A DNA stretch of 64,000 nucleotides, taken from contig JBAZID010000010.1 in NCBI GenBank assembly GCA_041651995.1, forward strand, positions 1 through 64,000. Reading direction: 5' to 3'. Made by a program: the position numbers and the translations under genes. The DNA is from Sulfuricella sp. GTDB lineage: Bacteria; Pseudomonadota; Gammaproteobacteria; Burkholderiales; Sulfuricellaceae. Within the stretch, counting starts at the first letter, position 1; every line of letters starts with the position of its first letter. Below the pieces are notes generated by a model that was not told the DNA's origin, ran no database searches, and worked only from the letters and a program-made list of their open reading frames with translations. Of the stretch, positions 15,361 to 24,793 are shown in pieces.

Positions 15361-18173
15361 AGCAGTGTTTTTGCAAGATAGGCTCCAGTGTGACTGTCGC
15401 TGTTGGCCGCCACCTCCTCCGGAGTACCTTCGGCGATGATTAGTCCCCCTCCATTCCCGCCTTCCGGGCCCAGATCGATGACCCAATCTGCTGTTTTGAC
15501 GACATCAAGGTTGTGCTCAATCACCACGATGGTATTGCCGTGTTCGCGCAGGCGGTGCAGAACTTTGAGCAACATTTCGATGTCCTGAAAATGCAGGCCG
15601 GTTGTCGGCTCGTCAAGAATATACAGCGTTCTTCCCGTGTCCCGTTTGGAGAGTTCGAGAGATAGCTTGACACGCTGGGCTTCTCCGCCTGAAAGGGTGG
15701 TCGCGCTCTGGCCGAGCGTAATGTAACCGAGCCCCACGTCCAGCAATGTTTGCAGTTTGCGCGCAACGACTGGAACCGGGCTGAAAAAATCACGCGCCTG
15801 TTCTACAGTCATCTGCAGAATTTCGTGAATATTTTTTCCCTTGTACTGGATCTCCAGCGTTTCTCGGTTGTAGCGGTGACCGTGACAGACGTCGCAGGGG
15901 ACGTAAATATCTGGCAGGAAATGCATTTCAACCTTGATCATGCCATCCCCCTGGCAGGCCTCACAGCGTCCTCCCTTGACGTTGAAGGAGAACCGCCCCG
16001 GGCCATAGCCGCGCTCACGTGCCTGGGGCACGCCCGCGAACAAATCCCGGATCGGTGTGAACAAGCCGGTATAGGTGGCAGGATTGGAGCGAGGCGTGCG
16101 TCCAATCGGGCTTTGATCGACGTTGATGACCTTGTCAAAATATTCCAGCCCATTCAATTCGGTGTAGGGAGCGGGCTCGGCATTGCTGCCATAGAGATGC
16201 CGGGCGACGGCGTTGTAAAGCGTGTCATTGATCAGGGTGGATTTTCCGGAGCCGGAAACGCCCGTGACGGAAATCAGCAGGCCGACAGGGAGGTTGAGTG
16301 TGACCTGTTTCAGATTGTTGCCGCATGCGCCGGTGATTTGAAGCATGCGCGTGGGGTCGGGTTTATGCCTTTGTGCCGGGGTTTCAATTCTGCGCTGACC
16401 CCTCAGGTACTGGCCTGTAAGCGATGCCGGGTTAGCCATGATTTCTGCCGGTGTTCCTTTGGCGACCACTTCGCCGCCATGTTCTCCGGCTGCCGGCCCC
16501 ATGTCCACCACATAATCCGCCATCAGTATCGCATCTTCGTCGTGCTCAACCACGATGACGCTGTTGCCTAGATCGCGCAGCCTGATGAGGGTCGTAAGCA
16601 GCCGGTCGTTGTCGCGCTGGTGCAGGCCAATGGACGGCTCGTCAAGGACGTACATGACGCCCGTGAGGCCCGAGCCGATCTGGCTGGCCAGACGGATGCG
16701 CTGGGCTTCTCCTCCGGACAAGGTATCTGCCGAGCGATCAAGCGAAAGATAATCCAGCCCGACATTGGTTAGGAACTGGAGGCGGCTGGCGATTTCCTTG
16801 ATGATGCGCTCGGCGATGGCCTGCTTTTGCCCTGTCAGCGAGACTTGCTGGAAAAATTCCAGCGCCTGCTTCAGCGGCAAATGGCTGAGTTCGAAAATAG
16901 GGCGTCCCGCAACCGTGACATGGCGTGCTTCCAGTCTCAGGCGTGTTCCATCGCAACTGGGGCAGGTCTGGTGATTGAGGTATTTCGTCAGCTCTTCGCG
17001 TACGGCAATGGAGTCGGTTTCATGGTAGCGGCGTTCAAGATTGCGCAAAATGCCTTCAAAGGGGTGTTTGCGGGTCTGGAATCCGCCCCGCTCGCCTAAA
17101 TACTTGAATCCGATTTCTTCAGATCCACTGCCATTGAGCAGGATTTCCTGCACGCGGGGAGAGAGCTCCTCGAACGGTTGTTCCAGGTCAAAGCCATAAT
17201 GCAAGGCCAGGGCCTGCAGCATCTGGAAAAAGAACTGGTTGCGCCGGTCCCAGCCCTTGACTGCGCCCGAGGCCAGGGACATATGGGGAAAGGCGACAAC
17301 TCTCTTGGGGTCGAAGACGTTGATCTGGCCCAATCCGTCGCATTTGGGGCATGCGCCCATCGGGTTGTTGAAAGAAAACAGGCGCGGTTCCAGTTCTGCC
17401 AGCGAGTAGCTGCACACCGGGCAGGCAAACTTGGCCGAAAAAAGGTGCTCCTTGCCGCTATCCATTTCTACAGCCAGCGCCCGGCCATCGGAGTGGCGCA
17501 ATGCGGTTTCAAACGATTCCGCCAGGCGCTGCTTCATGTCGGGCCGGATCTTGATTCGGTCCACTACCACTTCGATGGTGTGCTTCTTGTTTTTTTCCAG
17601 TTTTGGCGGTTGGTCTATTTCATAAGTTTCACCATCCACGCGCAGCCTGACGAAGCCCTGGGCCCGCAATTCGTCAAACAATTCGACTTGTTCGCCCTTG
17701 CGCCCCGCCACCAGCGGCGAGAGGATCATCAGCTTGGTGTCTTCCGGCAGCGCCAGCACGTGATCCACCATCTGGGAAACGCTCTGGGATTCGAGCTTGA
17801 TGTGATGTTCCGGGCAATGGGGGTCGCCCACCCTGGCGAAAAGCAGGCGCAGGTAATCGTGAATTTCCGTCACCGTGCCGACGGTGGAGCGCGGATTGTG
17901 GCTGGTGGCTTTCTGCTCGATGGAGATGGCGGGTGACAGCCCCTCGATCAGATCGACGTCGGGCTTTTCCATCAGTTGCAGGAACTGGCGGGCGTAAGCG
18001 GAGAGGGATTCGACATAGCGCCGCTGACCCTCGGCATACAGGGTGTCGAAGGCAAGAGAAGACTTGCCCGAGCCCGATAGCCCAGTGATGACCACCAGCT
18101 GGTTGCGTGGAATATCGAGGCTGATGTTTTTCAGGTTGTGGGTGCGGGCACCGCGAATTTTTATGAAGGACAT
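15345..18173 (-). CDS. uvrA: Excinuclease ABC subunit A
   Basis: A 942-residue DNA-damage sensor of nucleotide excision repair. The start MSFIKIRGARTHNLKNI at 18173 is the family N-terminus; 59 upstream open codons are not used. Two ABC ATPase modules are evident: GLSGSGKSSLAFDTLYAEG near residue 31 and GVSGSGKSTLINDTLY in the second half, each with an LSGGEAQR signature. Zinc-module cysteines appear as CPVC...CPKC and CEAC...CDVC. It is transcribed divergently from the YajR-like gene. Confidence 0.98.
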   Translation of the reverse strand: MSFIKIRGARTHNLKNISLDIPRNQLVVITGLSGSGKSSLAFDTLYAEGQRRYVESLSAYARQFLQLMEKPDVDLIEGLSPAISIEQKATSHNPRSTVGTVTEIHDYLRLLFARVGDPHCPEHHIKLESQSVSQMVDHVLALPEDTKLMILSPLVAGRKGEQVELFDELRAQGFVRLRVDGETYEIDQPPKLEKNKKHTIEVVVDRIKIRPDMKQRLAESFETALRHSDGRALAVEMDSGKEHLFSAKFACPVCSYSLAELEPRLFSFNNPMGACPKCDGLGQINVFDPKRVVAFPHMSLASGAVKGWDRRNQFFFQMLQALALHYGFDLEQPFEELSPRVQEILLNGSGSEEIGFKYLGERGGFQTRKHPFEGILRNLERRYHETDSIAVREELTKYLNHQTCPSCDGTRLRLEARHVTVAGRPIFELSHLPLKQALEFFQQVSLTGQKQAIAERIIKEIASRLQFLTNVGLDYLSLDRSADTLSGGEAQRIRLASQIGSGLTGVMYVLDEPSIGLHQRDNDRLLTTLIRLRDLGNSVIVVEHDEDAILMADYVVDMGPAAGEHGGEVVAKGTPAEIMANPASLTGQYLRGQRRIETPAQRHKPDPTRMLQITGACGNNLKQVTLNLPVGLLISVTGVSGSGKSTLINDTLYNAVARHLYGSNAEPAPYTELNGLEYFDKVINVDQSPIGRTPRSNPATYTGLFTPIRDLFAGVPQARERGYGPGRFSFNVKGGRCEACQGDGMIKVEMHFLPDIYVPCDVCHGHRYNRETLEIQYKGKNIHEILQMTVEQARDFFSPVPVVARKLQTLLDVGLGYITLGQSATTLSGGEAQRVKLSLELSKRDTGRTLYILDEPTTGLHFQDIEMLLKVLHRLREHGNTIVVIEHNLDVVKTADWVIDLGPEGGNGGGLIIAEGTPEEVAANSDSHTGAYLAKTLLQGGR

Positions 18174-18203
18174 GGTCCACTGCAGAGTTAATCGTAACCT
18201 GCT

Positions 18204-18233
18204 AATATACCCAACTTTGCCCGCAAGAACCAA
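18204..18233 (-). promoter_or_regulatory. Putative uvrA promoter
   Basis: On the minus strand TTGGTT (18233-18228) and TATATT (18209-18204) are 18 bases apart, 30 bases upstream of the uvrA ATG. No LexA-type CTG-N10-CAG was recognised. Inferred from sequence only. Confidence 0.4.
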
Positions 18234-18237
18234 TTCC

Positions 18238-19617
18238 ATGCAATATGCTGACCGGATGAGCCCCGTTGAATTGCGCGCCAGTGCTGGTCTGGCGGGTATT
18301 TTCGGGCTGCGCATGCTGGGCATGTTCCTGATCCTTCCGGTGTTTGCCATTTATGCAACAGGCATCCCCGGCGGCGAGAATCACGTCATGATCGGCCTGG
18401 CGCTGGGCGCTTACGGCCTGACGCAAGCGCTTCTGCAGTTGCCTTTCGGCATGGCGTCCGATCGTTTCGGGCGCAAGCGGGTGATTTATTTTGGTTTGAT
18501 CCTGTTCGCGCTGGGCAGTTTTGTCGCGGCTTCATCGCACGATATTTACTGGATCATCATCGGGCGTTCGATTCAGGGAGCGGGCGCGATTTCGGCGGCG
18601 GTGACGGCCTTGCTTGCCGATTTGACGCGCGAGCAGCACCGTACCAAGGCCATGGCCATGATTGGCTCCACGATCGGCCTCATGTTTGCCTTGTCCATGG
18701 CGCTGGGTCCTGCCCTTTATCAATTTATCGGCGTACCGGGCATGTTTGCCCTGACCGGTGTGCTGACCTTGCTGGCAATGGTCGTGGTGGCAGTGGTGAT
18801 CCCCGACCCCGGGGTCAGCCATTTTCATTCCGATGCCGAAATGGTGCCGGCGCGGCTGAAAGATGTATTGAAAGACAAGCAACTGCTGCGCCTGAATTAC
18901 GGCATTTTTTCCCTGCATGCCGCACAGATGGCAATGTTTACCGTAATCCCCCTGGCTTTGATGAAGACCGGCCATCTGGCGGAAACCCAGCACTGGAAGA
19001 TTTACCTGCCGGTCATGCTGCTCGCTTTTGCTTTCATGGTGCCTGCCATTATCGTGGGCGAGAAGAAGGGCAAACTGAAGCAGGTGTTCGTCATGGCCGT
19101 TGTGCTTCTGTTGCTGACCCAGCTGCTTCTGACTGTGCTGGTAAGCTATTTCTGGGGTATCGTCGCAGCGCTGATGATTTTCTTTGTTGCATTCAATATT
19201 CTTGAAGCCAGCCTGCCCTCACTTATTTCAAAGCTTGCTCCGGCGCAGGCCAAAGGCACCGCCATGGGCGTGTATAATACCTCGCAGTCTCTGGGGCTAT
19301 TTGTAGGTGGTGTGACCGGCGGGCTATTGGCGCACCAGTTTGGTCATTTTGCCGTGTTCGCATTTGGCGCGGGCCTGTCTGCTGTCTGGCTGTGGCTGGC
19401 CCTTTCCATGCGTACCCCGCCAGCAGTGAAAACCATGATGTATCATCTCGAAGCAATGGATACTTCCAAGGCGCATTTGCTGGCGCAGCAACTGGCGGCA
19501 GTGCCGGGTGTTTCCGAAGCAGCGGTGTCCGCAGAAGAAGGTGTGGCCTACCTCAAGGTCAACATGGCAGGCTGGGACGAAGAACAGGCGTTAAAACTAA
19601 TCGACGGAGGAGTGTGA
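18238..19617 (+). CDS. YajR-like MFS transporter with C-terminal ferredoxin-like domain
   Basis: A 459-residue inner-membrane transporter of the major facilitator superfamily with about twelve hydrophobic segments. The loop 2-3 motif A reads GMASDRFGRKRVIYFG (residues about 71-86). After the last helix a soluble tail of about 60 residues (HLLAQQLAAVPGVSEAAVS to the end) resembles the YAM domain of E. coli YajR. Substrate is unknown. ATG 18238 is taken; ATG 18256 (MSPVELRASAG) is an equally plausible start. It precedes ssb by one base, a common uvrA/MFS/ssb arrangement. Confidence 0.8.
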   Translation: MQYADRMSPVELRASAGLAGIFGLRMLGMFLILPVFAIYATGIPGGENHVMIGLALGAYGLTQALLQLPFGMASDRFGRKRVIYFGLILFALGSFVAASSHDIYWIIIGRSIQGAGAISAAVTALLADLTREQHRTKAMAMIGSTIGLMFALSMALGPALYQFIGVPGMFALTGVLTLLAMVVVAVVIPDPGVSHFHSDAEMVPARLKDVLKDKQLLRLNYGIFSLHAAQMAMFTVIPLALMKTGHLAETQHWKIYLPVMLLAFAFMVPAIIVGEKKGKLKQVFVMAVVLLLLTQLLLTVLVSYFWGIVAALMIFFVAFNILEASLPSLISKLAPAQAKGTAMGVYNTSQSLGLFVGGVTGGLLAHQFGHFAVFAFGAGLSAVWLWLALSMRTPPAVKTMMYHLEAMDTSKAHLLAQQLAAVPGVSEAAVSAEEGVAYLKVNMAGWDEEQALKLIDGGV

Positions 19618-19618
19618 C

Positions 19619-20068
19619 ATGGCATCAGTGAACAAGGTGATTCTGGTCGGCAATCTGGGCAAGGATCCGGAAGTGCGTTATATGCCCAGCGGTGAGGCGA
19701 TCACCAATATCACCGTGGCGACAACGGATACGTGGAAAGACAAGAGCGGAGAAAAGCAGGAAAAGACCGAATGGCACCGCGTCGCGTTTTTCAGCAAGCT
19801 GGCCGAAATCGCCGGGGAATATCTGAAGAAGGGCAGCCAGGTGTACATTGAAGGCCGCCTGCAAACCCGCAAGTGGCAGGACAAGGAAGGCCATGAACGC
19901 TACACCACGGAAATCGTTGCGGATCGCATGCAGATGCTGGGTTCGCGCAGTGGTGGCGGCAATACCTTTGAGGTGGTGGACAAGGAGCCCGCCGGGGGTG
20001 GAGCAGCGAAGCCCGCCAAAAAAACCGGTGGAGAGTTTGACGATTTTGAGGACGACATCCCTTTCTAG
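19619..20068 (+). CDS. ssb: Single-stranded DNA-binding protein
   Basis: A 149-residue SSB with an N-terminal OB fold (MASVNKVILVGNLGKDPEVRY) and a short disordered linker ending in the acidic tip DDFEDDIPF that recruits replication and repair proteins. It starts one base after the preceding transporter's stop, with GGAGGAG just upstream. Divergent uvrA nearby fits a DNA-repair neighbourhood. Confidence 0.98.
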   Translation: MASVNKVILVGNLGKDPEVRYMPSGEAITNITVATTDTWKDKSGEKQEKTEWHRVAFFSKLAEIAGEYLKKGSQVYIEGRLQTRKWQDKEGHERYTTEIVADRMQMLGSRSGGGNTFEVVDKEPAGGGAAKPAKKTGGEFDDFEDDIPF

Positions 20069-20142
20069 GGTGGTGCCTTGAACTGGATGGGTAATACCCC
20101 CATTTAGTGCTCATCCCTTTTTGATTTTGAATGGAGTTTGTG

Positions 20143-20388
20143 ATGCCAATTTACGAATACCGTTGTTCCGATTGCGGATTCCAGAAGGAATTCATTCAGA
20201 AGATGAGCGATGCGCAGCTCACCACCTGCCCCGAGTGCGGCAAGGAAACGCTGGGCAAAATGCTGAGCGCGGCTGGCTTCCAACTCAAGGGCGACGGCTG
20301 GTACCAGACCGATTTCAAGGGCGGTTCCAAGCCCAAGGAAGAAACCAAGCCTGCCGGTGGTTGTGGCGGCGGTTGCGCCTGCCACTAA
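20143..20388 (+). CDS. FmdB-family zinc-ribbon regulatory protein
   Basis: An 81-residue small protein starting MPIYEYRCSDCGFQKEF. It has two CxxC pairs (CSDC and CPEC) forming a putative zinc ribbon, and a Gly/Cys-rich tail ending GGCGGGCACH. Family members were first linked to formamidase/acetamidase regulation but most are uncharacterised. GGAG at 20133-20136 supports ATG 20143. It is followed by a DUF502 membrane protein and aspS, an order common in betaproteobacteria. Confidence 0.85.
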   Translation: MPIYEYRCSDCGFQKEFIQKMSDAQLTTCPECGKETLGKMLSAAGFQLKGDGWYQTDFKGGSKPKEETKPAGGCGGGCACH

Positions 20389-20450
20389 GTTGCCAGTCAA
20401 AGTGCATATATTTGCTGCGGGTTTGATTTGTGCAAATTCGGCCTGAAGTC

Positions 20451-21068
20451 ATGAGACGCTATTTCATCACCGGTTTGTTGATCTGGATTCCCCTGGTCAT
20501 TACCCTCTGGGTGCTCAATCTGCTGATTGGCATGCTGGATCAGAGCCTGCTGCTGGTGCCCGAATCCTTGCGCCCGCTGGCATTGATCGGGCTGAACATT
20601 CCCGGTGTGGGCGCCATTCTTACCGTGCTGGTGATTTTCCTTACCGGCGTGTTGGCTGCGAATATCATCGGCCAGCGCCTGGTGCGGTTCTGGGAGGCGC
20701 TGCTGGCGCGCATCCCGGTGGTCAAGTCGATTTACTACAGCGTCAAGCAGGTCAGCGATACTCTGTTTTCAGGCAACGGGGAAGCCTTTCGCAAGGTGCT
20801 TCTGGTACGTTACCCCCATCCCGAATCATGGTCGCTGGCCTTCCAGACCAATGTGCCAAGTGAAGTGGCATCCCGGCTGGATGATGAGCATGTGGGTGTG
20901 TTCATTCCCACCACGCCCAGCCCTGTCAATGGCTTCTATTTCTATGTCAAGAAGAGCGAAACCATCGAGCTCGACATGAGCGTGGACGATGCGCTCAAGG
21001 CCATTGTTTCCATGGGTGTGGTGGCACCCAAGAAAGTCCCTGCGTCAGTTACCTATCCTGGCGACTGA
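20451..21068 (+). CDS. DUF502 family inner-membrane protein
   Basis: A 205-residue protein with two predicted transmembrane helices (residues about 4-28 and 45-72) followed by a soluble domain containing ARIPVVKSIYYSVKQVSDTLF and GVFIPTTPSPVNGFYFYV, both hallmarks of DUF502. Function is not established. Start ATG 20451 (MRRYFITGLLIWIPL) fits the family; an in-frame GTG at 20430 is possible. It sits between the fmdB-like gene and aspS. Confidence 0.8.
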   Translation: MRRYFITGLLIWIPLVITLWVLNLLIGMLDQSLLLVPESLRPLALIGLNIPGVGAILTVLVIFLTGVLAANIIGQRLVRFWEALLARIPVVKSIYYSVKQVSDTLFSGNGEAFRKVLLVRYPHPESWSLAFQTNVPSEVASRLDDEHVGVFIPTTPSPVNGFYFYVKKSETIELDMSVDDALKAIVSMGVVAPKKVPASVTYPGD

Positions 21069-21085
21069 TTTTTCCTGCTCTCGGG

Positions 21086-21091
21086 TATAAT
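21086..21091 (+). promoter_or_regulatory. Putative -10 element for aspS
   Basis: A perfect TATAAT preceded by GGG lies 59 bases before the aspS ATG. No good -35 is visible at 16-18 bases, so this is a weak call. Confidence 0.35.
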
Positions 21092-21149
21092 TCCCCCTTT
21101 TTTCAGCGCCCAGGCGCTTTCGTAAAAACTCGAATCGGATTCAATCATG

Positions 21150-22946
21150 ATGCGTACTCATTACTGCGGCGCGGTCAATCGCGCCCATTTGCAGCAAACC
21201 GTTACCCTGAGCGGCTGGGCACACCGCCGCCGCGACCATGGCGGGGTGATCTTCATCGACCTGCGCGACCGCGAGGGCCTGGTGCAGGTGGTGTGCAATC
21301 CGGACAAGGTGGATACCTTCGCCATTGCCGAGAAAATCCGCAACGAGTTCGTGCTGAAAGTCACTGGCCGCGTCAATCCGCGCCCCGAGGGAACGGTCAA
21401 CCCCAACCTGCCTACCGGCGAGATCGAAGTCATCGCCGACAGCATTGAAATTCTCAATGCCTCCCTGACACCGCCGTTCCAGCTCGACGACGAAAACCTG
21501 TCCGAGAACGTGCGCCTGACGCACCGCTACATCGACCTGCGCCGCCCGGTGATGCAGGAAAACATGAAGCTGCGCTACCGCGTCGCCAAGACCCTGCGCG
21601 ATTATCTCGACCAGCACGGCTTCATGGAAATCGAAACCCCGATGCTGACCCGCTCCACGCCGGAAGGCGCGCGCGATTACCTGGTGCCGAGCCGGGTCCA
21701 TCCGGGCCAGTTCTTTGCACTGCCGCAGTCGCCGCAGATTTTCAAGCAGCTGCTGATGGTGGCGGGCTTCGACCGCTACTTCCAGATCACCAAGTGTTTC
21801 CGCGACGAGGACCTGCGCGCTGACCGCCAGCCGGAATTCACCCAGGTCGACATCGAAACCTCGTTCATGAGCGAAAACGAGATCATGGACATTGTGGAAA
21901 CCATGATCCGTGGCATGTTCAAAACCGTGATGGACATCGACCTGCCCAATCCCTTCCCGCGCATGCCTTATTCCGAGGCCATGGGCCGTTACGGTTCGGA
22001 CAAGCCCGACATGCGCGTGACGCTGGAACTGACCGAACTGACTGACGTGATGAAATCCGTCGAATTCAAGGTATTTCGCGGTGCGGCGGACATGGAAGGC
22101 GGCCGCGTGGCGGCGCTCAAGGTGCCGGGCGGCGGATCGCTGTCGCGCAAGGAAATCGACGATTACACCACTTTTGTCGGCATCTACGGCGCCAAGGGCC
22201 TGGCTTACATCAAGGTCAATGAAGTGGCCAAGGGCCGCGACGGCCTGCAGTCGCCCATCGTCAAGAACCTGGACGATGCCGCCCTGAAAGCGATCATCGA
22301 GCGCACCGGCGCCACCGACGGCGACCTGATTTTCTTCGGCGCCGACAAGGCCAAGGTGGTGAACGAGGCGCTCGGCGCACTGCGCGCCAAGGTCGGCCAC
22401 GATCGCGGCCTGGCCGAAAGCGGCTGGCGTCCGCTATGGGTGGTGGATTTCCCGATGTTCGAGCGCGATGAGGAAAACAACCGCTGGGCGGCGCTTCACC
22501 ACCCCTTCACTGCACCCGCCGACGGCCACGAGGACCTGCTCGCCAGCGATCCCGGCAAGGCCCTGTCCAAGGCCTACGACATGGTGCTGAACGGCTGGGA
22601 AGTGGGTGGCGGTTCGGTGCGTATTCACCGCCAGGAAGTCCAGGCCAAGGTGTTCCAGGCCCTCAACATCAGCGACGCGGAAGCCCAGGAAAAATTCGGC
22701 TTCCTGCTCGACGCACTGCAGTATGGCGCGCCCCCGCACGGCGGCCTGGCCTTCGGCCTGGATCGTCTTGTGACCCTGATGGCCGGTGCCGAGTCGATCC
22801 GCGACGTGATCGCCTTCCCCAAGACCCAGCGCGCTGCCTGCCTCATGACCCAGGCGCCCAACACGGTGGACGAGAAACAGCTGCGCGAACTGCATATCCG
22901 CTTGCGCCAGCAGGTGCAGACGCAAGTCGAAGTAAGCAACAACTGA
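21150..22946 (+). CDS. aspS: Aspartyl-tRNA synthetase
   Basis: A 598-residue class II synthetase that charges tRNA(Asp), and possibly tRNA(Asn) if non-discriminating. N-terminal OB anticodon domain (SGWAHRRRDHGGVIFIDLRD), motif 2 FRDEDLRADRQPEFTQVD, an inserted GAD domain and motif 3 GLAFGLDRLV are all visible. Tandem ATGs occur at 21147 and 21150; the second gives the common MRTHYCG start. Whether it also serves tRNA(Asn) depends on the presence of gatCAB, outside the window. Confidence 0.97.
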   Translation: MRTHYCGAVNRAHLQQTVTLSGWAHRRRDHGGVIFIDLRDREGLVQVVCNPDKVDTFAIAEKIRNEFVLKVTGRVNPRPEGTVNPNLPTGEIEVIADSIEILNASLTPPFQLDDENLSENVRLTHRYIDLRRPVMQENMKLRYRVAKTLRDYLDQHGFMEIETPMLTRSTPEGARDYLVPSRVHPGQFFALPQSPQIFKQLLMVAGFDRYFQITKCFRDEDLRADRQPEFTQVDIETSFMSENEIMDIVETMIRGMFKTVMDIDLPNPFPRMPYSEAMGRYGSDKPDMRVTLELTELTDVMKSVEFKVFRGAADMEGGRVAALKVPGGGSLSRKEIDDYTTFVGIYGAKGLAYIKVNEVAKGRDGLQSPIVKNLDDAALKAIIERTGATDGDLIFFGADKAKVVNEALGALRAKVGHDRGLAESGWRPLWVVDFPMFERDEENNRWAALHHPFTAPADGHEDLLASDPGKALSKAYDMVLNGWEVGGGSVRIHRQEVQAKVFQALNISDAEAQEKFGFLLDALQYGAPPHGGLAFGLDRLVTLMAGAESIRDVIAFPKTQRAACLMTQAPNTVDEKQLRELHIRLRQQVQTQVEVSNN

Positions 22947-22968
22947 GCCCCAGAATTGGAGAATTGAA

Positions 22969-23349
22969 ATGGCAGTAACCCCTCACGACCTGGTGGTCGA
23001 AGCCAAATCCCTGATCAGTGAAGTTTCCTGCGATGAAGCCATGTCCCTGCTCGGCAAGCGCGTCGTGCTGGACGTGCGCGAGTATGATGAATATGCCGCA
23101 GGCCACCTGCCGGGCGCCATCAACATCCCGCGCGGCATACTCGAATTCAAGATCGGCATGGTGCCGGAAGCAGCGCCGCGTGATGCCTCGCTGCTGATCT
23201 ATTGCCGCACCAGCGGCCGCGCGGCTCTGTCCGCCGTGCAGCTGCACCGGCTGGGCTATAGCGATGTGGTCTCCCTGTCCGGCGGCTTCGATCAGTGGAA
23301 CAACGAACAGCGGCCGACCGAGAAGCCAGAGCAGATCAACTTCGAGTAA
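22969..23349 (+). CDS. Rhodanese-like sulfurtransferase
   Basis: A 126-residue single rhodanese domain. The conserved LDVREYDEYAAGHLPGAINIP (residues about 34-54) and the active-site loop YCRTSGRAA with Cys79 as the likely persulfide cysteine are intact. The protein has no signal peptide and is presumably cytoplasmic. The substrate is unknown; a sulfur-oxidising lifestyle would offer thiosulfate or persulfides. It starts 22 bases after aspS behind GGAG. Confidence 0.85.
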   Translation: MAVTPHDLVVEAKSLISEVSCDEAMSLLGKRVVLDVREYDEYAAGHLPGAINIPRGILEFKIGMVPEAAPRDASLLIYCRTSGRAALSAVQLHRLGYSDVVSLSGGFDQWNNEQRPTEKPEQINFE

Positions 23350-23366
23350 TTCCGGAATTTGCCCGG

Positions 23367-23816
23367 ATGGTTTACAAAACGCCCGTTTCCGTCCTGGTGG
23401 TCATCTACACGCCGGATTTGCAGGTCCTGCTGCTGGAACGCGCCGATCATCCCGGTTACTGGCAATCGGTGACCGGCAGCTGCGATCCCGGCGAGAACCT
23501 GCGCCAGACCGCAGTGCGCGAAGTGGCCGAGGAAACGGGTCTCGCTGCCGAATCATTCCGGCTCAGCGACTGGAATACTCAAAATGTGTTCGAGATTTAT
23601 GCCGAGTGGCGCCATCGTTACGCCCCCGGCGTCACACACAATACCGAGCACGTGTATGGACTGTGTCTGCCGGAGCCGCTGCCCATTACCCTCGCCCCGC
23701 GCGAGCACCTGGATTTTGTCTGGCTGCCATGGCAGGAGGCGGCCCGAAAGGCTTTTTCCTGGACCAACGTGGCGGCTATCGAGAAGCTTCCGGAGATGAC
23801 TGGCCATCCTGGTTAA
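23367..23816 (+). CDS. nudB: Dihydroneopterin triphosphate diphosphatase (Nudix)
   Basis: A 149-residue Nudix hydrolase expected to remove pyrophosphate from dihydroneopterin triphosphate in folate synthesis. The Nudix box fits exactly from Gly37 to Leu59 (G-x5-E-x7-REVAEETGL). ATG 23367 (MVYKTPVSVLVVIYT) is the conserved start. In many betaproteobacteria nudB follows aspS, as here. Its 3' end overlaps convergent cbbR by 41 bases. Confidence 0.85.
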   Translation: MVYKTPVSVLVVIYTPDLQVLLLERADHPGYWQSVTGSCDPGENLRQTAVREVAEETGLAAESFRLSDWNTQNVFEIYAEWRHRYAPGVTHNTEHVYGLCLPEPLPITLAPREHLDFVWLPWQEAARKAFSWTNVAAIEKLPEMTGHPG

Positions 23817-24750
23817 AGCCGGGAAATCCGGGAATTCCGCGCAAATAGTGTTCCCCCAGCAGTTTGCTCTCCTCGCGCAGGAAATCCAGAAAGGCCAGCG
23901 CGACCACGGATAGCTGCTTGTCCTTGGGATGGGCTATGTACCAGTGGCGGCGGATCGGGAATCCCGCGACATCGAGCAAAACCAGGTCTTCAGCACTACG
24001 CTCCAGCGCGAGGGTATGCGCCGACAGCACCGCGATACCCAGCCCGCCAGCCACTGCCTGCTTGATCGCCTCGTTGCTGCCGAGTTCCATCCTGACCTTG
24101 AGTTTCAGCCCGCGCTCGCCGAAAAAACGCTCGGTGGCGAGACGGGTGCCGGAGCCCGCCTCGCGCATCAGGAACGGCTCCTCCACCAGGCGCGATAGCG
24201 GAATATTCCTCTCCGCCGCCAGGGGATGGCTGCTTGCGGCCAGCACCACCAGCGGGTTCTCCAGGAAGGGTTCCAGCTCCACCTCCATGTGTTCCGGCGG
24301 CTGCCCGAGCACGTACAGATCGTCCTCGTTGTCGGCCATGCGCTGCAACACCCGCTCGCGGTTGGTCACCTTGAGCGAGACGTCAATGCCGGGATAGCGC
24401 TGGCAGAAAGACCCGAGCAGGCGCGGCACGAAATATTTGGCGGTGGTGATCACCGCCAGGCGCAGCTTGCCCGCCTTCACCCCCTTCATGTCAGAAACCA
24501 GCATCTCGAACCGCGACAGCCCCTCGAAAATGTCGTGGCTGACCTTGAGCAGCTCGCGCCCGGCATCGGTCAAATGAATGCGCTTGCCGATCTGTTCCAG
24601 CAAGGGCAACCCGACAATATCGCTCAACTGCTTGAGCTGGATGGAGACGGTCGGCTGGGTCAGGTGAAGCTCCTCGGCGGCGCGGGTGAAACTGAGGTTG
24701 CGCGCCACCGACTCGAACACCTTGAGCTGGCGCAAAGTGGCATGTTTCAT
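23776..24750 (-). CDS. cbbR: LysR-type regulator of CO2 fixation, CbbR
   Basis: A 324-residue LysR-family activator. The winged HTH occupies residues 1-60 (LRQLKVFESVARNLSFTRAAEELHLTQPTVS) and the effector-binding domain follows. It is divergent from cbbL with a 168-base intergenic region holding a perfect palindrome, the classic CbbR arrangement. In other autotrophs the protein senses metabolites such as RuBP, PEP or NADPH. Overlap with nudB at its 3' end is convergent. Confidence 0.92.
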   Translation of the reverse strand: MKHATLRQLKVFESVARNLSFTRAAEELHLTQPTVSIQLKQLSDIVGLPLLEQIGKRIHLTDAGRELLKVSHDIFEGLSRFEMLVSDMKGVKAGKLRLAVITTAKYFVPRLLGSFCQRYPGIDVSLKVTNRERVLQRMADNEDDLYVLGQPPEHMEVELEPFLENPLVVLAASSHPLAAERNIPLSRLVEEPFLMREAGSGTRLATERFFGERGLKLKVRMELGSNEAIKQAVAGGLGIAVLSAHTLALERSAEDLVLLDVAGFPIRRHWYIAHPKDKQLSVVALAFLDFLREESKLLGEHYLRGIPGFPGFNQDGQSSPEASR

Positions 24751-24771
24751 TGCCGTTTCCTCGAAAAAAGT

Positions 24772-24793
24772 ATCATAGATAATTATCTATGAT
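24772..24793. promoter_or_regulatory. 22-bp perfect palindrome, probable CbbR operator
   Basis: ATCATAGAT-AATT-ATCTATGAT is an exact palindrome at 24772-24793, 22 bases from the cbbR start. It contains LysR-type T-N11-A spacing and is embedded in AT-rich sequence unlike its surroundings. A looser ATTATTTATGAT follows at about 24811-24824 and could be a second (activation) half-site. Confidence 0.75.

Noticed and set aside
21141..22400. 419-codon minus-strand frame opposite aspS
   Set aside because: Shadow of a highly conserved synthetase; no ribosome-binding site or domain.
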